A stretch of DNA of 64,000 nucleotides from NCBI GenBank assembly GCA_965277735.1, contig CBDIDO010000003.1, positions 186,001 through 250,000 of the forward strand, read 5' to 3'. The notes under the pieces were generated by a model, which was not told where the DNA came from, did not search any database, and worked only from the letters and a program-made list of their open reading frames with translations. Below, piece after piece: positions 16,482 through 33,914 of this stretch. Source of the DNA: RH-AL1 sp965277735 (GTDB lineage: Bacteria > Pseudomonadota > Alphaproteobacteria > Rhizobiales > Beijerinckiaceae). A program made the position numbers and the translations under genes. Each line of letters opens with the position of its first letter. Within the stretch, counting starts at the first letter, position 1.

Positions 16482-19124
16482 ATGACCACCGAGCGCTACA
16501 ACGCCCGCGAGACCGAGCCGCACTGGCAGCGCGTCTGGGACGAGCGCGGCATCTTCCGCACCGGCGCCGCGCTCTCCGACAAGCCGAAATATTACGTGCT
16601 CGAGATGTTCCCCTATCCCTCGGGGCGCATCCACATGGGCCATGTGCGCAATTACGCGATGGGCGACGTGGTCGCGCGCTACAAGCGGGCGCGCGGCTTC
16701 GAGGTGCTGCACCCGATGGGCTGGGACGCCTTCGGCATGCCCGCCGAGAACGCCGCGCGCGACAACAAGAGCCACCCGGCGACCTGGACGTACAAGAACA
16801 TCGACACGATGCGCGGCCAGCTGAAGAGCATGGGCCTGTCGCTCGACTGGTCGCGCGAGATCGCGACCTGCGATCCCTCCTACTACAAGCACCAGCAGCG
16901 CTTGTTCCTCGATTTCCTCGCCGCCGGCCTCGTCGACCGCAAGCAGGCAAAGGTGAACTGGGACCCCGTCGACATGACCGTGCTCGCCAACGAGCAGGTG
17001 ATCGACGGCAAGGGCTGGCGCTCCGGCGCGCCGGTGGAGCAGCGCGAGTTGACTCAATGGTTCTTCCGCATTGGGCGTTTTGCCGACGACCTGCTGACCG
17101 GTCTCGACACGCTCGAGCGCTGGCCGGAGAAGGTCAAGCTGATGCAGCGCAACTGGATCGGCCGCTCCGAGGGCCTGCTGGTGCGCTTCGCGCTCGAGAG
17201 CGAGGCCTTCTCCGCCCGCGAGATCGAGGTCTACACGACGCGGCCCGACACCCTGTTCGGCGCCAAGTTCCTGGCGATCGCCGCCGATCATCCGCTAGCG
17301 CTCGCGGCGGCCGAGGGCGACACCAAGCTCGCCGCCTTCATCCAGGAATGCCGCGCCATGGGCACCTCGGTCGCGGCGATCGAGACGGCGGAGAAGCGCG
17401 GCTACGATACCGGGCTCAGGGTCACGCACCCGTTCGATCCGGGCTGGCATCTGCCGGTCTTCGTCGCGAACTTTGTGCTGATGGATTACGGGACCGGCGC
17501 GATCTTCGGCTGCCCCGCGCACGACCAGCGCGATCTCGACTTCTCCCGGGCCTACGGGCTCGGCGCGACGCCCGTGGTTTGCCCGCCGGGCGTCGACCCC
17601 GCCACCTTCACGATCGAGGACGAGGCCTACGACGGCGACGGCACGCTCATCAACTCGCGCTTCCTCGACGGGATGGCCATCCCGCAAGCCAAGGCCGACG
17701 TCGCACGCCGGCTGGAAAGCGAGACGCTGTTCGGCTCGCCCTTGGGCAAGCGGCAAGTCAATTACCGCCTGCGCGACTGGGGCGTCTCGCGCCAGCGCTA
17801 CTGGGGCTGCCCGATCCCGATCCTGCATTGCGCGGCCTGCGGCGTCGTGCCGGTGCCGGTCGCAGACCTGCCCGTCACGCTGCCAGAGGACGTCAGCTTC
17901 GATCAGCCGGGCAACCCGCTCGACCGACACCCGACCTGGCGCGACGTCGCCTGCCCGGTATGCCACGGGCCGGCCAAGCGCGAGACGGACACGATGGACA
18001 CGTTCGTCGACTCGTCCTGGTACTTTCTGCGCTTCACCGACCCGTGGGACGCCACCGAGCCGACCGAGCCCGGCGCCGTTCAGCGCTTCATGGCGGTCGA
18101 CCAGTATATCGGCGGCATCGAGCACGCGATCCTGCACCTGCTCTACGCCCGCTTCTTCACCCGCGCGATGGCGGCGACCGGCCACGCCGACGGAGTCGCC
18201 GAGCCCTTCGCCGGCCTGTTCACCCAGGGCATGGTCACGCACGAGACCTATCGCGACGCCAAGGGCGATTGGGTGCTGCCGTCCGACGTCCGCTTCGAGG
18301 GGCCGGCGGATGGCCGCTCGGCGGTCCGCATCGACGACGACGCGCCGGTGACGATCGGCTCCGTCGAGAAGATGTCGAAGTCGAAGAAGAACGTTGTCGA
18401 CCCGGACGAGATCATCTCGTCCTTCGGCGCCGACACCGCGCGCTGGTTCATGCTGTCGGACTCGCCGCCGGAGCGCGACGTGCAATGGACCGAGCAGGGC
18501 GTCCAGGGCGCAGCGAAGTTCCAGCAGCGCGTCTGGCGCCTCGTGCACGAGCTGGCCCGTGTCGCGGCTGCCCCCGGCACGCCGGCCCCCGCCGAGACGG
18601 GCGCTGCCGCGGCCGAGGTGCGCAAGGCGACACACGGCGCGCTGCTCAAGGTCGGCGACGACCTTGACAATCTGCACTTCAACACGGCGCTCGCGCGCAT
18701 CTACGATCTCGTCAACAAGCTCTCCGCCGCCATCGGCGCGATCGAGACGCCGGAGATCGGCGCCGACCTGCGCTTCGCCTTCCGCGAGGCGGCGGACGTG
18801 CTGGTCCAGCTCTTCGCGCCGATGATGCCGCACCTGGCCGAGAGCTGCTGGCAGGCGATCGGTCATGGCGGTCCCGATGGCGGCCTCGTCGCCGAGGCGC
18901 CCTGGCCCGTCGGCGACCCGCGCCTCATTGTCGAGGACACACTGACCCTTCCAGTGCAGATCAACGGCAAGAAGCGCGCGGACGTGACCGTGCCGCGCGA
19001 CGCCACCAAGGAGCAGATCGAGGCAGCCGTGCTGGCGCTCGACGCCGTCCAGCGCGTGCTCGACGGCAAGCCGGCGAAGAAGCTGATCGTCGTGCCGGGG
19101 CGCATCGTCAACATCGTGGTGTAG
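16482..19124 (+). CDS. leuS: Leucine--tRNA ligase
   Basis: 880-residue class Ia aminoacyl-tRNA synthetase. The HIGH-type motif is HMGH at 51-54 in PYPSGRIHMGHVRN; KMSKS is at about 630-634 (EKMSKSKKN). The inserted editing domain is complete, with TRPDTLFGAKF and AHDQRDLDF containing the discriminating Asp. A zinc-type Cys pair (CAACG) and CPVCHGPAKRETDTMDTFVDSSWY are also present. ATG 16482 begins the usual MTTERYN N-terminus; the longer upstream frame has no support. It is the only obviously essential translation gene in this part and probably has its own promoter after the broken M50 gene. Confidence 0.97.
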   Translation: MTTERYNARETEPHWQRVWDERGIFRTGAALSDKPKYYVLEMFPYPSGRIHMGHVRNYAMGDVVARYKRARGFEVLHPMGWDAFGMPAENAARDNKSHPATWTYKNIDTMRGQLKSMGLSLDWSREIATCDPSYYKHQQRLFLDFLAAGLVDRKQAKVNWDPVDMTVLANEQVIDGKGWRSGAPVEQRELTQWFFRIGRFADDLLTGLDTLERWPEKVKLMQRNWIGRSEGLLVRFALESEAFSAREIEVYTTRPDTLFGAKFLAIAADHPLALAAAEGDTKLAAFIQECRAMGTSVAAIETAEKRGYDTGLRVTHPFDPGWHLPVFVANFVLMDYGTGAIFGCPAHDQRDLDFSRAYGLGATPVVCPPGVDPATFTIEDEAYDGDGTLINSRFLDGMAIPQAKADVARRLESETLFGSPLGKRQVNYRLRDWGVSRQRYWGCPIPILHCAACGVVPVPVADLPVTLPEDVSFDQPGNPLDRHPTWRDVACPVCHGPAKRETDTMDTFVDSSWYFLRFTDPWDATEPTEPGAVQRFMAVDQYIGGIEHAILHLLYARFFTRAMAATGHADGVAEPFAGLFTQGMVTHETYRDAKGDWVLPSDVRFEGPADGRSAVRIDDDAPVTIGSVEKMSKSKKNVVDPDEIISSFGADTARWFMLSDSPPERDVQWTEQGVQGAAKFQQRVWRLVHELARVAAAPGTPAPAETGAAAAEVRKATHGALLKVGDDLDNLHFNTALARIYDLVNKLSAAIGAIETPEIGADLRFAFREAADVLVQLFAPMMPHLAESCWQAIGHGGPDGGLVAEAPWPVGDPRLIVEDTLTLPVQINGKKRADVTVPRDATKEQIEAAVLALDAVQRVLDGKPAKKLIVVPGRIVNIVV

Positions 19125-19386
19125 CCGGCGCGATCCCCTCCCCCTTGCGGGGAGTGTTAGGGGTGGGGGTCGTCGTGCGTATCGGCCGTCAATGAAGCTC
19201 GTCCTGACCCCGACACTCCAGGGGAGCGGAGACCGCCGGCATCGCGCGCAAGGCGAAAACATTGCTTCACCAACACTTAACGCCGCGCTTGCCGCTCCCC
19301 ACATCCGCTCCAGGTCGCTGCTTCGGCGGGGCCGATCCACACACGCGCGTCGTCGCTTCGGGGCGTCGCGCGGCAGGAGGGACGAT
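19125..19386. other. Intergenic region with GC hairpins between leuS and clpB
   Basis: Contains CTCCCC-CTTGC-GGGGAG at about 19139-19155 directly after leuS, then more C/G-rich arms (GGGGTGGGGG, CTCCAGGGGAG). The hairpin is not followed by a T run, so it is not a clear rho-independent terminator; a similar CTCCCCGCAAGGGGGAG element recurs near 49245. The clpB promoter must lie here, but I see no convincing heat-shock sigma motif. Confidence 0.45.
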
Positions 19387-22011
<2,625 letters not shown>

Positions 22012-22016
22012 TCGAG

Positions 22017-22042
22017 ACGGCCGCCGGTTCCGGCGGCCGTTT
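22017..22042 (+). terminator. Terminator hairpin after clpB
   Basis: ACGGCCGCCGG-TT-CCGGCGGCCGT is an 11-bp GC-rich inverted repeat starting six bases after the clpB stop and followed by TTCATTT. It looks like an intrinsic terminator with a short, imperfect T tract. Confidence 0.65.
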
Positions 22043-22062
22043 CATTTCCGTTCGAGCCACCG

Positions 22063-22278
22063 ATGACGGCGACGATCTACGTTCGAGTGATAAACGAGGT
22101 CGTCCGCGTCTGGCGTCCTGTGCTCGCCGAGCACATCGGCGCGTCCCGTTATCGCCTCCTCCCGGATCAGGCCGTTCCCGAAGAAGAGGTCTGGGAATTC
22201 GAGCCGGGTTGGTGCGTGAAGGTGGAAAAACGAGAACCTTCCGAAGGCGAAGCGCTTGTCGCCGTCGAGACAGCCTGA
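22063..22278 (+). CDS. Small conserved hypothetical protein
   Basis: 71 residues. The pattern YVRVINEVVRVWRPVLAEHIG...YRLL...EEVWEFEPGWCVKVE recalls short uncharacterised proteins that start with an I(Y)VR-xx-EG-xxVWRPV motif and end with a WEFxPG strand. No signal peptide or membrane segment. It may be a small beta-sheet protein, but nothing in the sequence gives a function. It precedes two related small genes on the same strand. Confidence 0.65.
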   Translation: MTATIYVRVINEVVRVWRPVLAEHIGASRYRLLPDQAVPEEEVWEFEPGWCVKVEKREPSEGEALVAVETA

Positions 22279-22312
22279 ACCTCAGGCTTCGAAACGAAGA
22301 AGGTGCTGAATC

Positions 22313-22621
22313 ATGAAGCCAATGGAACCGATGAAGCCGATGAAGCCGATGGAGCCCATGAAACCCATGGAGCCGATGGATTTCGGCGATGCGTGGTGGC
22401 CGGCCGATCTCGGCGAGCCGTCGTCGACCGGCGGGCAGAACGACATGCGCTACGCGTTCTTTCCGAAGTCGCGCCGGCTGCTGATCGAGCGCGACGGCAA
22501 GCGGACGACCTACGACAGCGGCGATCACGACATCACCGGCGTCTCGCAGCAGAACAGCGGCTCGCCGACCTTCGCGACCAACAGCGGCGAGGTGCGGCTC
22601 GATGATCTGAAGGTGGTTTGA
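22313..22621 (+). CDS. Small protein with N-terminal (K/E)PM repeats and WWP core
   Basis: 102 residues. The first 22 residues are seven tandem (K/E)-P-M triplets, putting Met at every third position. The rest is a compact domain: DAWWPADLGEPSSTGGQND, MRYAFFPKSRRLLIERDGK, TYDSGDHDITGVSQQ. The same core recurs inside the next gene. The stop overlaps the next start (TGATG at 22619-22623), indicating coupling. Function unknown. The Met/Pro run could be a metal-binding or unstructured tail; it also supplies several in-frame alternative start codons, so the exact N-terminus is uncertain. Confidence 0.75.
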   Translation: MKPMEPMKPMKPMEPMKPMEPMDFGDAWWPADLGEPSSTGGQNDMRYAFFPKSRRLLIERDGKRTTYDSGDHDITGVSQQNSGSPTFATNSGEVRLDDLKVV

Positions 22622-23382
22622 TGGTCACCGACAGGAGCGACATGCTGACCGACGAGGGCCGCGCCGAGGTCGAGGCGCTGGCGCGCCGCCACGACGTCTC
22701 GCCGGAGGCCGTGCTCGTGCTGCTCTATGCGCTGGAGCGCGGTGGCGGCGATCAGGCACAGTTCTCCCATCCGGATCTCGGCGGCATGGGACAATGGTCG
22801 CGCGGCGGCATGATCATGGTCGGCGACATGTTCAACAACGCCTTGAAGGCGCGCATCGACGGGCTCTGCCGCGACACCGCGGCGCTGCTCGGCCAACCGG
22901 CTCTGATGCGCGAGGAGCGCAGGTCCAGCGAGGCCGGCGCCTGGTGGCCTGCCGGCTGCGGCCGGCCGAGCGCGAGCGGCGCGCAGAACGACCGGCGCTA
23001 TGCCTTCTTTCCGGCCACACGGCGGCTCGCCATCGGGCACGGCGACCGCGTCGAGCTGTATGATACCGGCGAGCACCGCATCCATGGCGTCTCGCAGCAG
23101 CAGGGTCACGGCAGCGATCTTCGCTTCACGAGCGAGCTCGGGACCGTCGCGCTGCACGATCTCGAGCGCGTCGCCATCGACAACCAGCCGACGCAGCGGG
23201 AGGCGACGCCGGCCACCTCTCTTCCAGGCTCGCAGCGGGACGCCGTCCCCGCGCAGGTGCCGGAACCGCGCGAGGGCGACGTGCTGGATCTGCTCGAACG
23301 CCTGCACGCACTGCAGCGCAAGGGAATCTTGAGCGAGTCGGAGTTCGCCGAAAAGAAGCGAGAGCTGCTGGCGCGGCTCTGA
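22621..23382 (+). CDS. SHOCT-domain protein containing the same WWP core
   Basis: 253 residues. An N-terminal helical part (residues about 10-95, with DEGRAEVEALARRHDVSPEAV) leads to a core that repeats the preceding small protein: AWWPAGCGRPSASGAQND, RRYAFFPATRRLAIGHGD, LYDTGEHRIHGVSQQ. A Pro/Gln-rich linker follows, and the last 35 residues (DVLDLLERLHALQRKGILSE, then EFAEKKRELL) form a SHOCT oligomerisation domain. No signal peptide. Start at ATG 22621 shares its A with the upstream stop. The pair probably arose by duplication of the core, and the two products may interact. Confidence 0.78.
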   Translation: MVTDRSDMLTDEGRAEVEALARRHDVSPEAVLVLLYALERGGGDQAQFSHPDLGGMGQWSRGGMIMVGDMFNNALKARIDGLCRDTAALLGQPALMREERRSSEAGAWWPAGCGRPSASGAQNDRRYAFFPATRRLAIGHGDRVELYDTGEHRIHGVSQQQGHGSDLRFTSELGTVALHDLERVAIDNQPTQREATPATSLPGSQRDAVPAQVPEPREGDVLDLLERLHALQRKGILSESEFAEKKRELLARL

Positions 23383-23405
23383 GGCCGACACGCGGCCGCT
23401 TCTCA

Positions 23406-23903
23406 TCAAGCGCGAGGCACGGCTTTTTCGTAAGCCTGCCCCACGATGCGATCGAGCGCGTCTCGCGTCCCGGCGCCGAGCGCCGCCTCGAGCTGGCTTT
23501 GCGCGCGCTGCCACAACGGGACCGCCTGTTCGAGCCGGGCGCGGCCGGCATCCGTCAGCCGGATCAGCCGCACGCGGCGGTCGGTTTCGTCGGTCGCCGC
23601 CGCGGCAAGCCCGTCGCCGACCAGAGGGCCGAGCGTTCGCTTCAACGTCGTCGGATCGACGCCGAGGCGTTCGGCGAGCGTGCCGATCGGTACGCCTGCC
23701 GCACCCGTCGCTGCCGCGCCGAACAGGTTGGCCAGCACACCGAATTGCCCGATCGTCAGATCGGTGGGCGCGAGGCAGGTCTCGTAGAGCTGCGTGATAC
23801 GTCGCGTCGCCATGCGCAGGCGCAGGCAGCTGCAGCCACCGACATCGCGGATGTCGACCCCGGCGATCGTGAAGATAGGTGTTTTGACGGACTTTCCAGG
23901 CAT
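23406..23903 (-). CDS. MarR family transcriptional regulator
   Basis: 165-residue winged-helix protein: an N-terminal CSCLRLRMATRRITQLYE helix, the LTIGQFGVLANL helix, HTH in IGTLAERLGVDPTTLKRTLGPL and wing DETDRRVRLIRLTDAG. The adjacent Cys-Ser-Cys (about 24-26) could be a thiol sensor, which is inference only. It starts seven bases after the stop of the Fe-S/SCP2 gene on the same strand, so the two are very likely cotranscribed and the regulator probably controls that gene. Confidence 0.82.
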   Translation of the reverse strand: MPGKSVKTPIFTIAGVDIRDVGGCSCLRLRMATRRITQLYETCLAPTDLTIGQFGVLANLFGAAATGAAGVPIGTLAERLGVDPTTLKRTLGPLVGDGLAAAATDETDRRVRLIRLTDAGRARLEQAVPLWQRAQSQLEAALGAGTRDALDRIVGQAYEKAVPRA

Positions 23904-23910
23904 GCACGCC

Positions 23911-25242
23911 TCACGGAAAGCAGCGGCCGAAGGCGAGCAGCCAGCGCGGCGACCCCTTCAGCCGGAGCTTTCGCGTCAGCAGCAGGCTGGCGATGCCGCG
24001 CTCCTTGCGGATGAACTGCAGCCAGGCGACGCTGTCGACGCGCACGACGCAATCGGGTGAGCCGGCAAGGCCCGTGTCGACTGTCAACGTCCGCTCGTGG
24101 ATGCGGATCGTCGCCTCGTGCGGCACTTTGCCGGTAAAGATGAAATGGTAGGTCGCCGACAGGCCGACCGCCTTGGCGCGCTGGAACGTGAGTTTCATGC
24201 CGAGCAACAGGCCGGGGATATTCTGTGGCCGCAGCGTGTTGCGCACGCGCTGCGGCGATTTGTGGGGAAAGCGCTTGGCGACATGCGCCTCCGCGTCCGT
24301 CCCGGCCACCACGTAGACCGGCTCGATCTTCTCGGTGAGGGGTTTCATTACGTCGCGTTTGAAGCCGCCCTTGTCGGCGATATAGGGTCCGATCACGTCC
24401 TCTCCGGCGGGGCAGACGGCCACGCAATAGGCGGCCTTGTAATTGGCGCCGAACGAGAGGCTCTGCCACATCGAGGCCTCCTCCGAAGGCTTGTGCGTCT
24501 TCTGCAACGCCATGCCGTCCTTGGCGTCTGCGATCGTTTCGGTCCAATCCATGAAGCCGCCCATGAAGTCTCGATAATTGTGCGTCATGCAGGCGGAGAA
24601 ATTGAAGTATCCGTCGGGCTCGATCGCGCCGACCGGGCAGGCTGCGACGCAGAGCTTGCATTCCAGGCACGGATTGAAGGCGACCGGCATGGTCTCCTCG
24701 TCGATCGCGCAAGCGACGAGGATCGTTGCGAGATTGACGAAGCTGCCGAAGATTGGGTGGATGACGTTGCGGTGGATGCCGATCTGGCCGAGGCCGGCGG
24801 CGACGGCGAGGGGCTTGTGCGCGACGACCCAGATGCGGCCTGGGAACCGGTCCATCTCCATCGGAAAGCCGGCCGAGGGGTTGAGCGCGCGGATGCCGGC
24901 CTGCTCGAGGCCGGTGGCGATCGTGTGCGCCACGTCGTTGATGTTGTGATAGGCGCGATGGAACTCGAGATTGCCGACCGAGCGCACGGGCGTGCGGATG
25001 TCCTCGCGATGCAGGCGCGTGACGATGCTGATCAGCGTCCGCGTGCCGGGCAGGGCGTTCAGGATGTGCGGCCGCTCGCCGGCGATTTCGGCGCGATCGA
25101 TCGCGACGAAACCGACGTCGTCGGCGCCGGCGTCGAGGCAGAGCTGTCGGAGCCAATCCTTCGTCAGGCGCTCGGGCGGCGGCGGCGCGGCGGGTCTCTC
25201 GCGGACGGCGCGAATGGTGGGATGCTCTTCGACGAGGCTCAT
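23911..25242 (-). CDS. 4Fe-4S protein with C-terminal SCP2-like domain (QueG/reductive-dehalogenase-like)
   Basis: 443 residues. The N-terminal half resembles the corrinoid-binding fold of epoxyqueuosine reductase and reductive dehalogenases (DAGADDVGFVAIDRAEI; YHNINDVAHTIATGLEQAGI). Two ferredoxin clusters follow: CLECKLCVAACP and, later, the second set around AYCVAVCPAGEDV. The C-terminal 110 residues (FQRAKAVGLSATYHFIF..., IHERTLTVDTGLAG) look like an SCP2 lipid-binding domain. No Tat signal is present, so it is cytoplasmic. It is longer than QueG and the fusion with SCP2 is unusual, so tRNA modification is not assumed. The following MarR gene suggests induction by a small molecule. Confidence 0.75.
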   Translation of the reverse strand: MSLVEEHPTIRAVRERPAAPPPPERLTKDWLRQLCLDAGADDVGFVAIDRAEIAGERPHILNALPGTRTLISIVTRLHREDIRTPVRSVGNLEFHRAYHNINDVAHTIATGLEQAGIRALNPSAGFPMEMDRFPGRIWVVAHKPLAVAAGLGQIGIHRNVIHPIFGSFVNLATILVACAIDEETMPVAFNPCLECKLCVAACPVGAIEPDGYFNFSACMTHNYRDFMGGFMDWTETIADAKDGMALQKTHKPSEEASMWQSLSFGANYKAAYCVAVCPAGEDVIGPYIADKGGFKRDVMKPLTEKIEPVYVVAGTDAEAHVAKRFPHKSPQRVRNTLRPQNIPGLLLGMKLTFQRAKAVGLSATYHFIFTGKVPHEATIRIHERTLTVDTGLAGSPDCVVRVDSVAWLQFIRKERGIASLLLTRKLRLKGSPRWLLAFGRCFP

Positions 25243-25381
25243 CGGGCGACTCCAGCGGATCTGGACATTATCTGTATATGCAGGTAAATGTCGACGCGCT
25301 TTTCAGCACACCTCATGCTGCCGGCGCGTCTCAGTTTTCTCCGAACGCCTCGAGCGCCCCATCGTAGTTCGCCGAGCGCGG

Positions 25382-26056
25382 CTACGGCGCGCCGTCACGC
25401 AGCGCCGTCGAGGACAGCGACGAGCGCTTGTCGTGCAGGATCACGTAGGCCGGCGGTGGCGACGTCGCGAGCTTCGCCGCGTCGCTCTCTTCGAGCCGGC
25501 GCCCGGCCAGCGCGCCGGCGGCGCGACCTTGGGCCGCGCGCAGAGTCGAGCCCGGCCGGTCGACAACGCCGATCGGCATCGTGTCGACGATCAGCCGCCA
25601 CTGCTTCCACAGGTGCAGGTCGGCGAAGGAATCGGCGCCCATCAGCAGCACGAAACGGACGGACGGGTGGCGTGCGCTCAGGGTGGCGACCGTGTCGCAA
25701 GTGAACGGCGACCCGAGGGCCTGCTCGTAACCCGTGACCAGAATGCGCGGATGCGACGCCGCGCGGCAGGCGGCGTCGATCCGCTCGGCCACGGGCGGCA
25801 GGGCGCTCGTGTCCTTCAACGGGTTGCCCGGCGAGACGAGCCACCAGATCCAGTCGAGCTCGAGGCGACGCAGCGCAATCAGGCTCGCGGCGCGATGACC
25901 TTCGTGCGGCGGGTTGAAGCTGCCGCCGAACAAGCCAACGCGCTGGTCGCGCGCCACTGGCGGCAACCCGGCGAACCCTTTCGAGGGGATCGGGGCGAGC
26001 GAGGGCTCAGGGTCGGATCTGGCCGTTGCCGTGGACTCGGTACTTGAAGGTCGCAA
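25382..26056 (-). CDS. nadD: Nicotinate-nucleotide adenylyltransferase
   Basis: 224 residues. Catalyses NaMN + ATP to deamido-NAD in NAD synthesis. The nucleotidyltransferase motif GLFGGSFNPPHEGH is present, with WIWWLVSPGNPLK and the C-terminal ISSTALR-like signature SLSSTALRDG. The first 38 residues before the motif are longer than usual and the ATG at 26056 lies inside the end of proA (50-base overlap); GTG or TTG codons just before VARDQRVGLF are reasonable alternative starts. Order proA-nadD on one strand is common in Rhizobiales. Confidence 0.9.
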   Translation of the reverse strand: MRPSSTESTATARSDPEPSLAPIPSKGFAGLPPVARDQRVGLFGGSFNPPHEGHRAASLIALRRLELDWIWWLVSPGNPLKDTSALPPVAERIDAACRAASHPRILVTGYEQALGSPFTCDTVATLSARHPSVRFVLLMGADSFADLHLWKQWRLIVDTMPIGVVDRPGSTLRAAQGRAAGALAGRRLEESDAAKLATSPPPAYVILHDKRSSLSSTALRDGAP

Positions 26057-27293
26057 GCTGGTCTACGCCGACCGGGCCCCTCGCGTGGAGGCGCCCCGTG
26101 GCGATGCCGATCTCGCCGCCGAAGCCGAATTCGCCGCCATCGGCGAACTGGGTCGAGGCGTTGTGCATCACGATGGCGCTGTCGACCTCGCGCAGGAACT
26201 TGTCCGCTGCGGCCTGGCTCTCGGTGACGATGCAGTCGGTGTGGCGCGAGCCGAAGCGCTCGATGTGGCCGATCGCCTCGTCGACGCCGTCGACGAGCTT
26301 CACCGCGAGGATCGCATCGAGATATTCGGCGGCCCAGTCGGCCTTCGTCGCAGGCACGACGCGCGGATCGATGCGGGCGGTGGCGGCGTCGCCGCGGATC
26401 TCGCAGCCGGCGTCGAGCATCATCATCACGAGGTCGCGGTGCAGCGGCGACGCGCGGTCGACGAGTAGCGTCTCGGCGGCGCCGCAGATCGAGGTGCGCC
26501 GCAGCTTGGCGTTGCGCACGATCGCCATCGCTTTGGTTCGCTGCGCAGAGCGCTCGACATAGACGTGATTGACGCCCTCGAGATGCGCGAAGACCGGGAC
26601 GCGCGCCTCGGATTGCACGCGGTCGACGAGGCTGCGGCCGCCGCGCGGCACAATGACGTCGACGGTGCCGTCGAGGCCCGCGAGCATCATGCCGACGGCG
26701 GCGCGGTCGCGCACCGGCACCATCGTGATCGCCGCTTCGGGCAAGGCCGCCGCACGCAGGCCCTCGACGAGGCAGGCGTGGATGAGGCTGGTCGAATGAA
26801 AGCTCTCCGAGCCGCCGCGCAGGATCGCGGCGTTGCCGGCCTTGAGGCAGAGCGCGCCGGCGTCGGCCGTCACGGCCGGCCGGCTCTCATAGATGATGCC
26901 GATGACACCGAGCGGCACGGAGACGCGCTCGATGACGAGACCATTCGGGCGCTTGAACGTGTCGAGCACGCGGTCGATCGGGTCGGGCAGCGCGGCGATC
27001 GCGTCGAGGCCGCGCGCCACGCCTTCGATGCGCCCTTCGTCGAGCACGAGGCGCTCGATGAAGGCCGGCGCGGTGCCGCGCTGGCGCGCCTCGGCGACAT
27101 CGAGCGCATTGGCAGTGAGGATGTCGTCCGCCCGCTCGCGCACTGTGGTGGCGGCAACGCGCAGCGCCTTGGTCCGCGCTGCATCCGAGGCCAACGCGAG
27201 CTGGCGCGCTGCGGCGCGCGCTTGCTCGCCGAGCGCGATCATCACCACCTGCAGGTCGCTCTCGACGCCGGCGACGATCTTCAAGGGTTCCAT
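26007..27293 (-). CDS. proA: Gamma-glutamyl phosphate reductase
   Basis: 428-residue NADPH-dependent enzyme of proline synthesis, converting gamma-glutamyl phosphate to the semialdehyde. Conserved parts include IIYESRPAVTADAGALCLKAGNA, ILRGGSES, the catalytic Cys in SICGAAETLLVD, and HTDCIVTE. ATG 27293 is the family start (MEPLKIV); the far longer open frame upstream runs antisense through gltB and is spurious. proB is not in the window. The 3' end overlaps nadD. Confidence 0.94.
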   Translation of the reverse strand: MEPLKIVAGVESDLQVVMIALGEQARAAARQLALASDAARTKALRVAATTVRERADDILTANALDVAEARQRGTAPAFIERLVLDEGRIEGVARGLDAIAALPDPIDRVLDTFKRPNGLVIERVSVPLGVIGIIYESRPAVTADAGALCLKAGNAAILRGGSESFHSTSLIHACLVEGLRAAALPEAAITMVPVRDRAAVGMMLAGLDGTVDVIVPRGGRSLVDRVQSEARVPVFAHLEGVNHVYVERSAQRTKAMAIVRNAKLRRTSICGAAETLLVDRASPLHRDLVMMMLDAGCEIRGDAATARIDPRVVPATKADWAAEYLDAILAVKLVDGVDEAIGHIERFGSRHTDCIVTESQAAADKFLREVDSAIVMHNASTQFADGGEFGFGGEIGIATGRLHARGPVGVDQLATFKYRVHGNGQIRP

Positions 27294-27533
27294 GCGCCCC
27301 TTATCGCCGCAGGGCCGGTGCGCTGCAAGCCCTTGTGCGCACGCCCGCAAAGGGGCGCGCCGTGTTGACTTGATCTCAGGGCTCGCATCTGATCGGCATC
27401 GGGCTTGCAGGTGCCATTCCGCACGCTTGTAAGATCTAGCCGTTTCTGCCAAATGTCGCCGAGATAGGACAGGATTGCTGACCAATCTTCGTCCTCTGTC
27501 TCGCTGCGTTTCGGACCGGGTTGGGGTGGACGG
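27294..27533. other. Intergenic region between divergent proA and gltB
   Basis: About 240 bases with both promoters. No gene and no strong palindrome was found by eye. Confidence 0.4.
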
Positions 27534-32315
<4,782 letters not shown>

Positions 32316-32364
32316 GCGCCGACAACAGCATCACGAACGAGTTCTAGGGGCGGGCAGGGAACGT

Positions 32365-33786
<1,422 letters not shown>

Positions 33787-33914
33787 CGGAGATCGACGGC
33801 GCGATTTGCACGAACATTGTTGGAAAGACAGGCGTTTCCGCGTATCCCAAGTCATGCGGCCGTCGTCTTGCGGTCGCGATGAGCCGGGTGGCGAGCTCGG
33901 CAGGTGGTGACGCG

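Noticed and set aside
15650..18667. 1005-residue frame joining the M50-like gene to the leuS region
   Set aside because: Beyond about 16300 it is the wrong frame of leuS; only the first part is real coding sequence.
19139..19155. Intrinsic terminator after leuS
   Set aside because: The hairpin lacks a T run and recurs elsewhere (near 49245), so it is more likely an interspersed element.
19260..19386. RpoH-type heat-shock promoter before clpB
   Set aside because: CTCCCCACAT resembles a -10 element but no CTTGAA-like -35 lies at the right distance.
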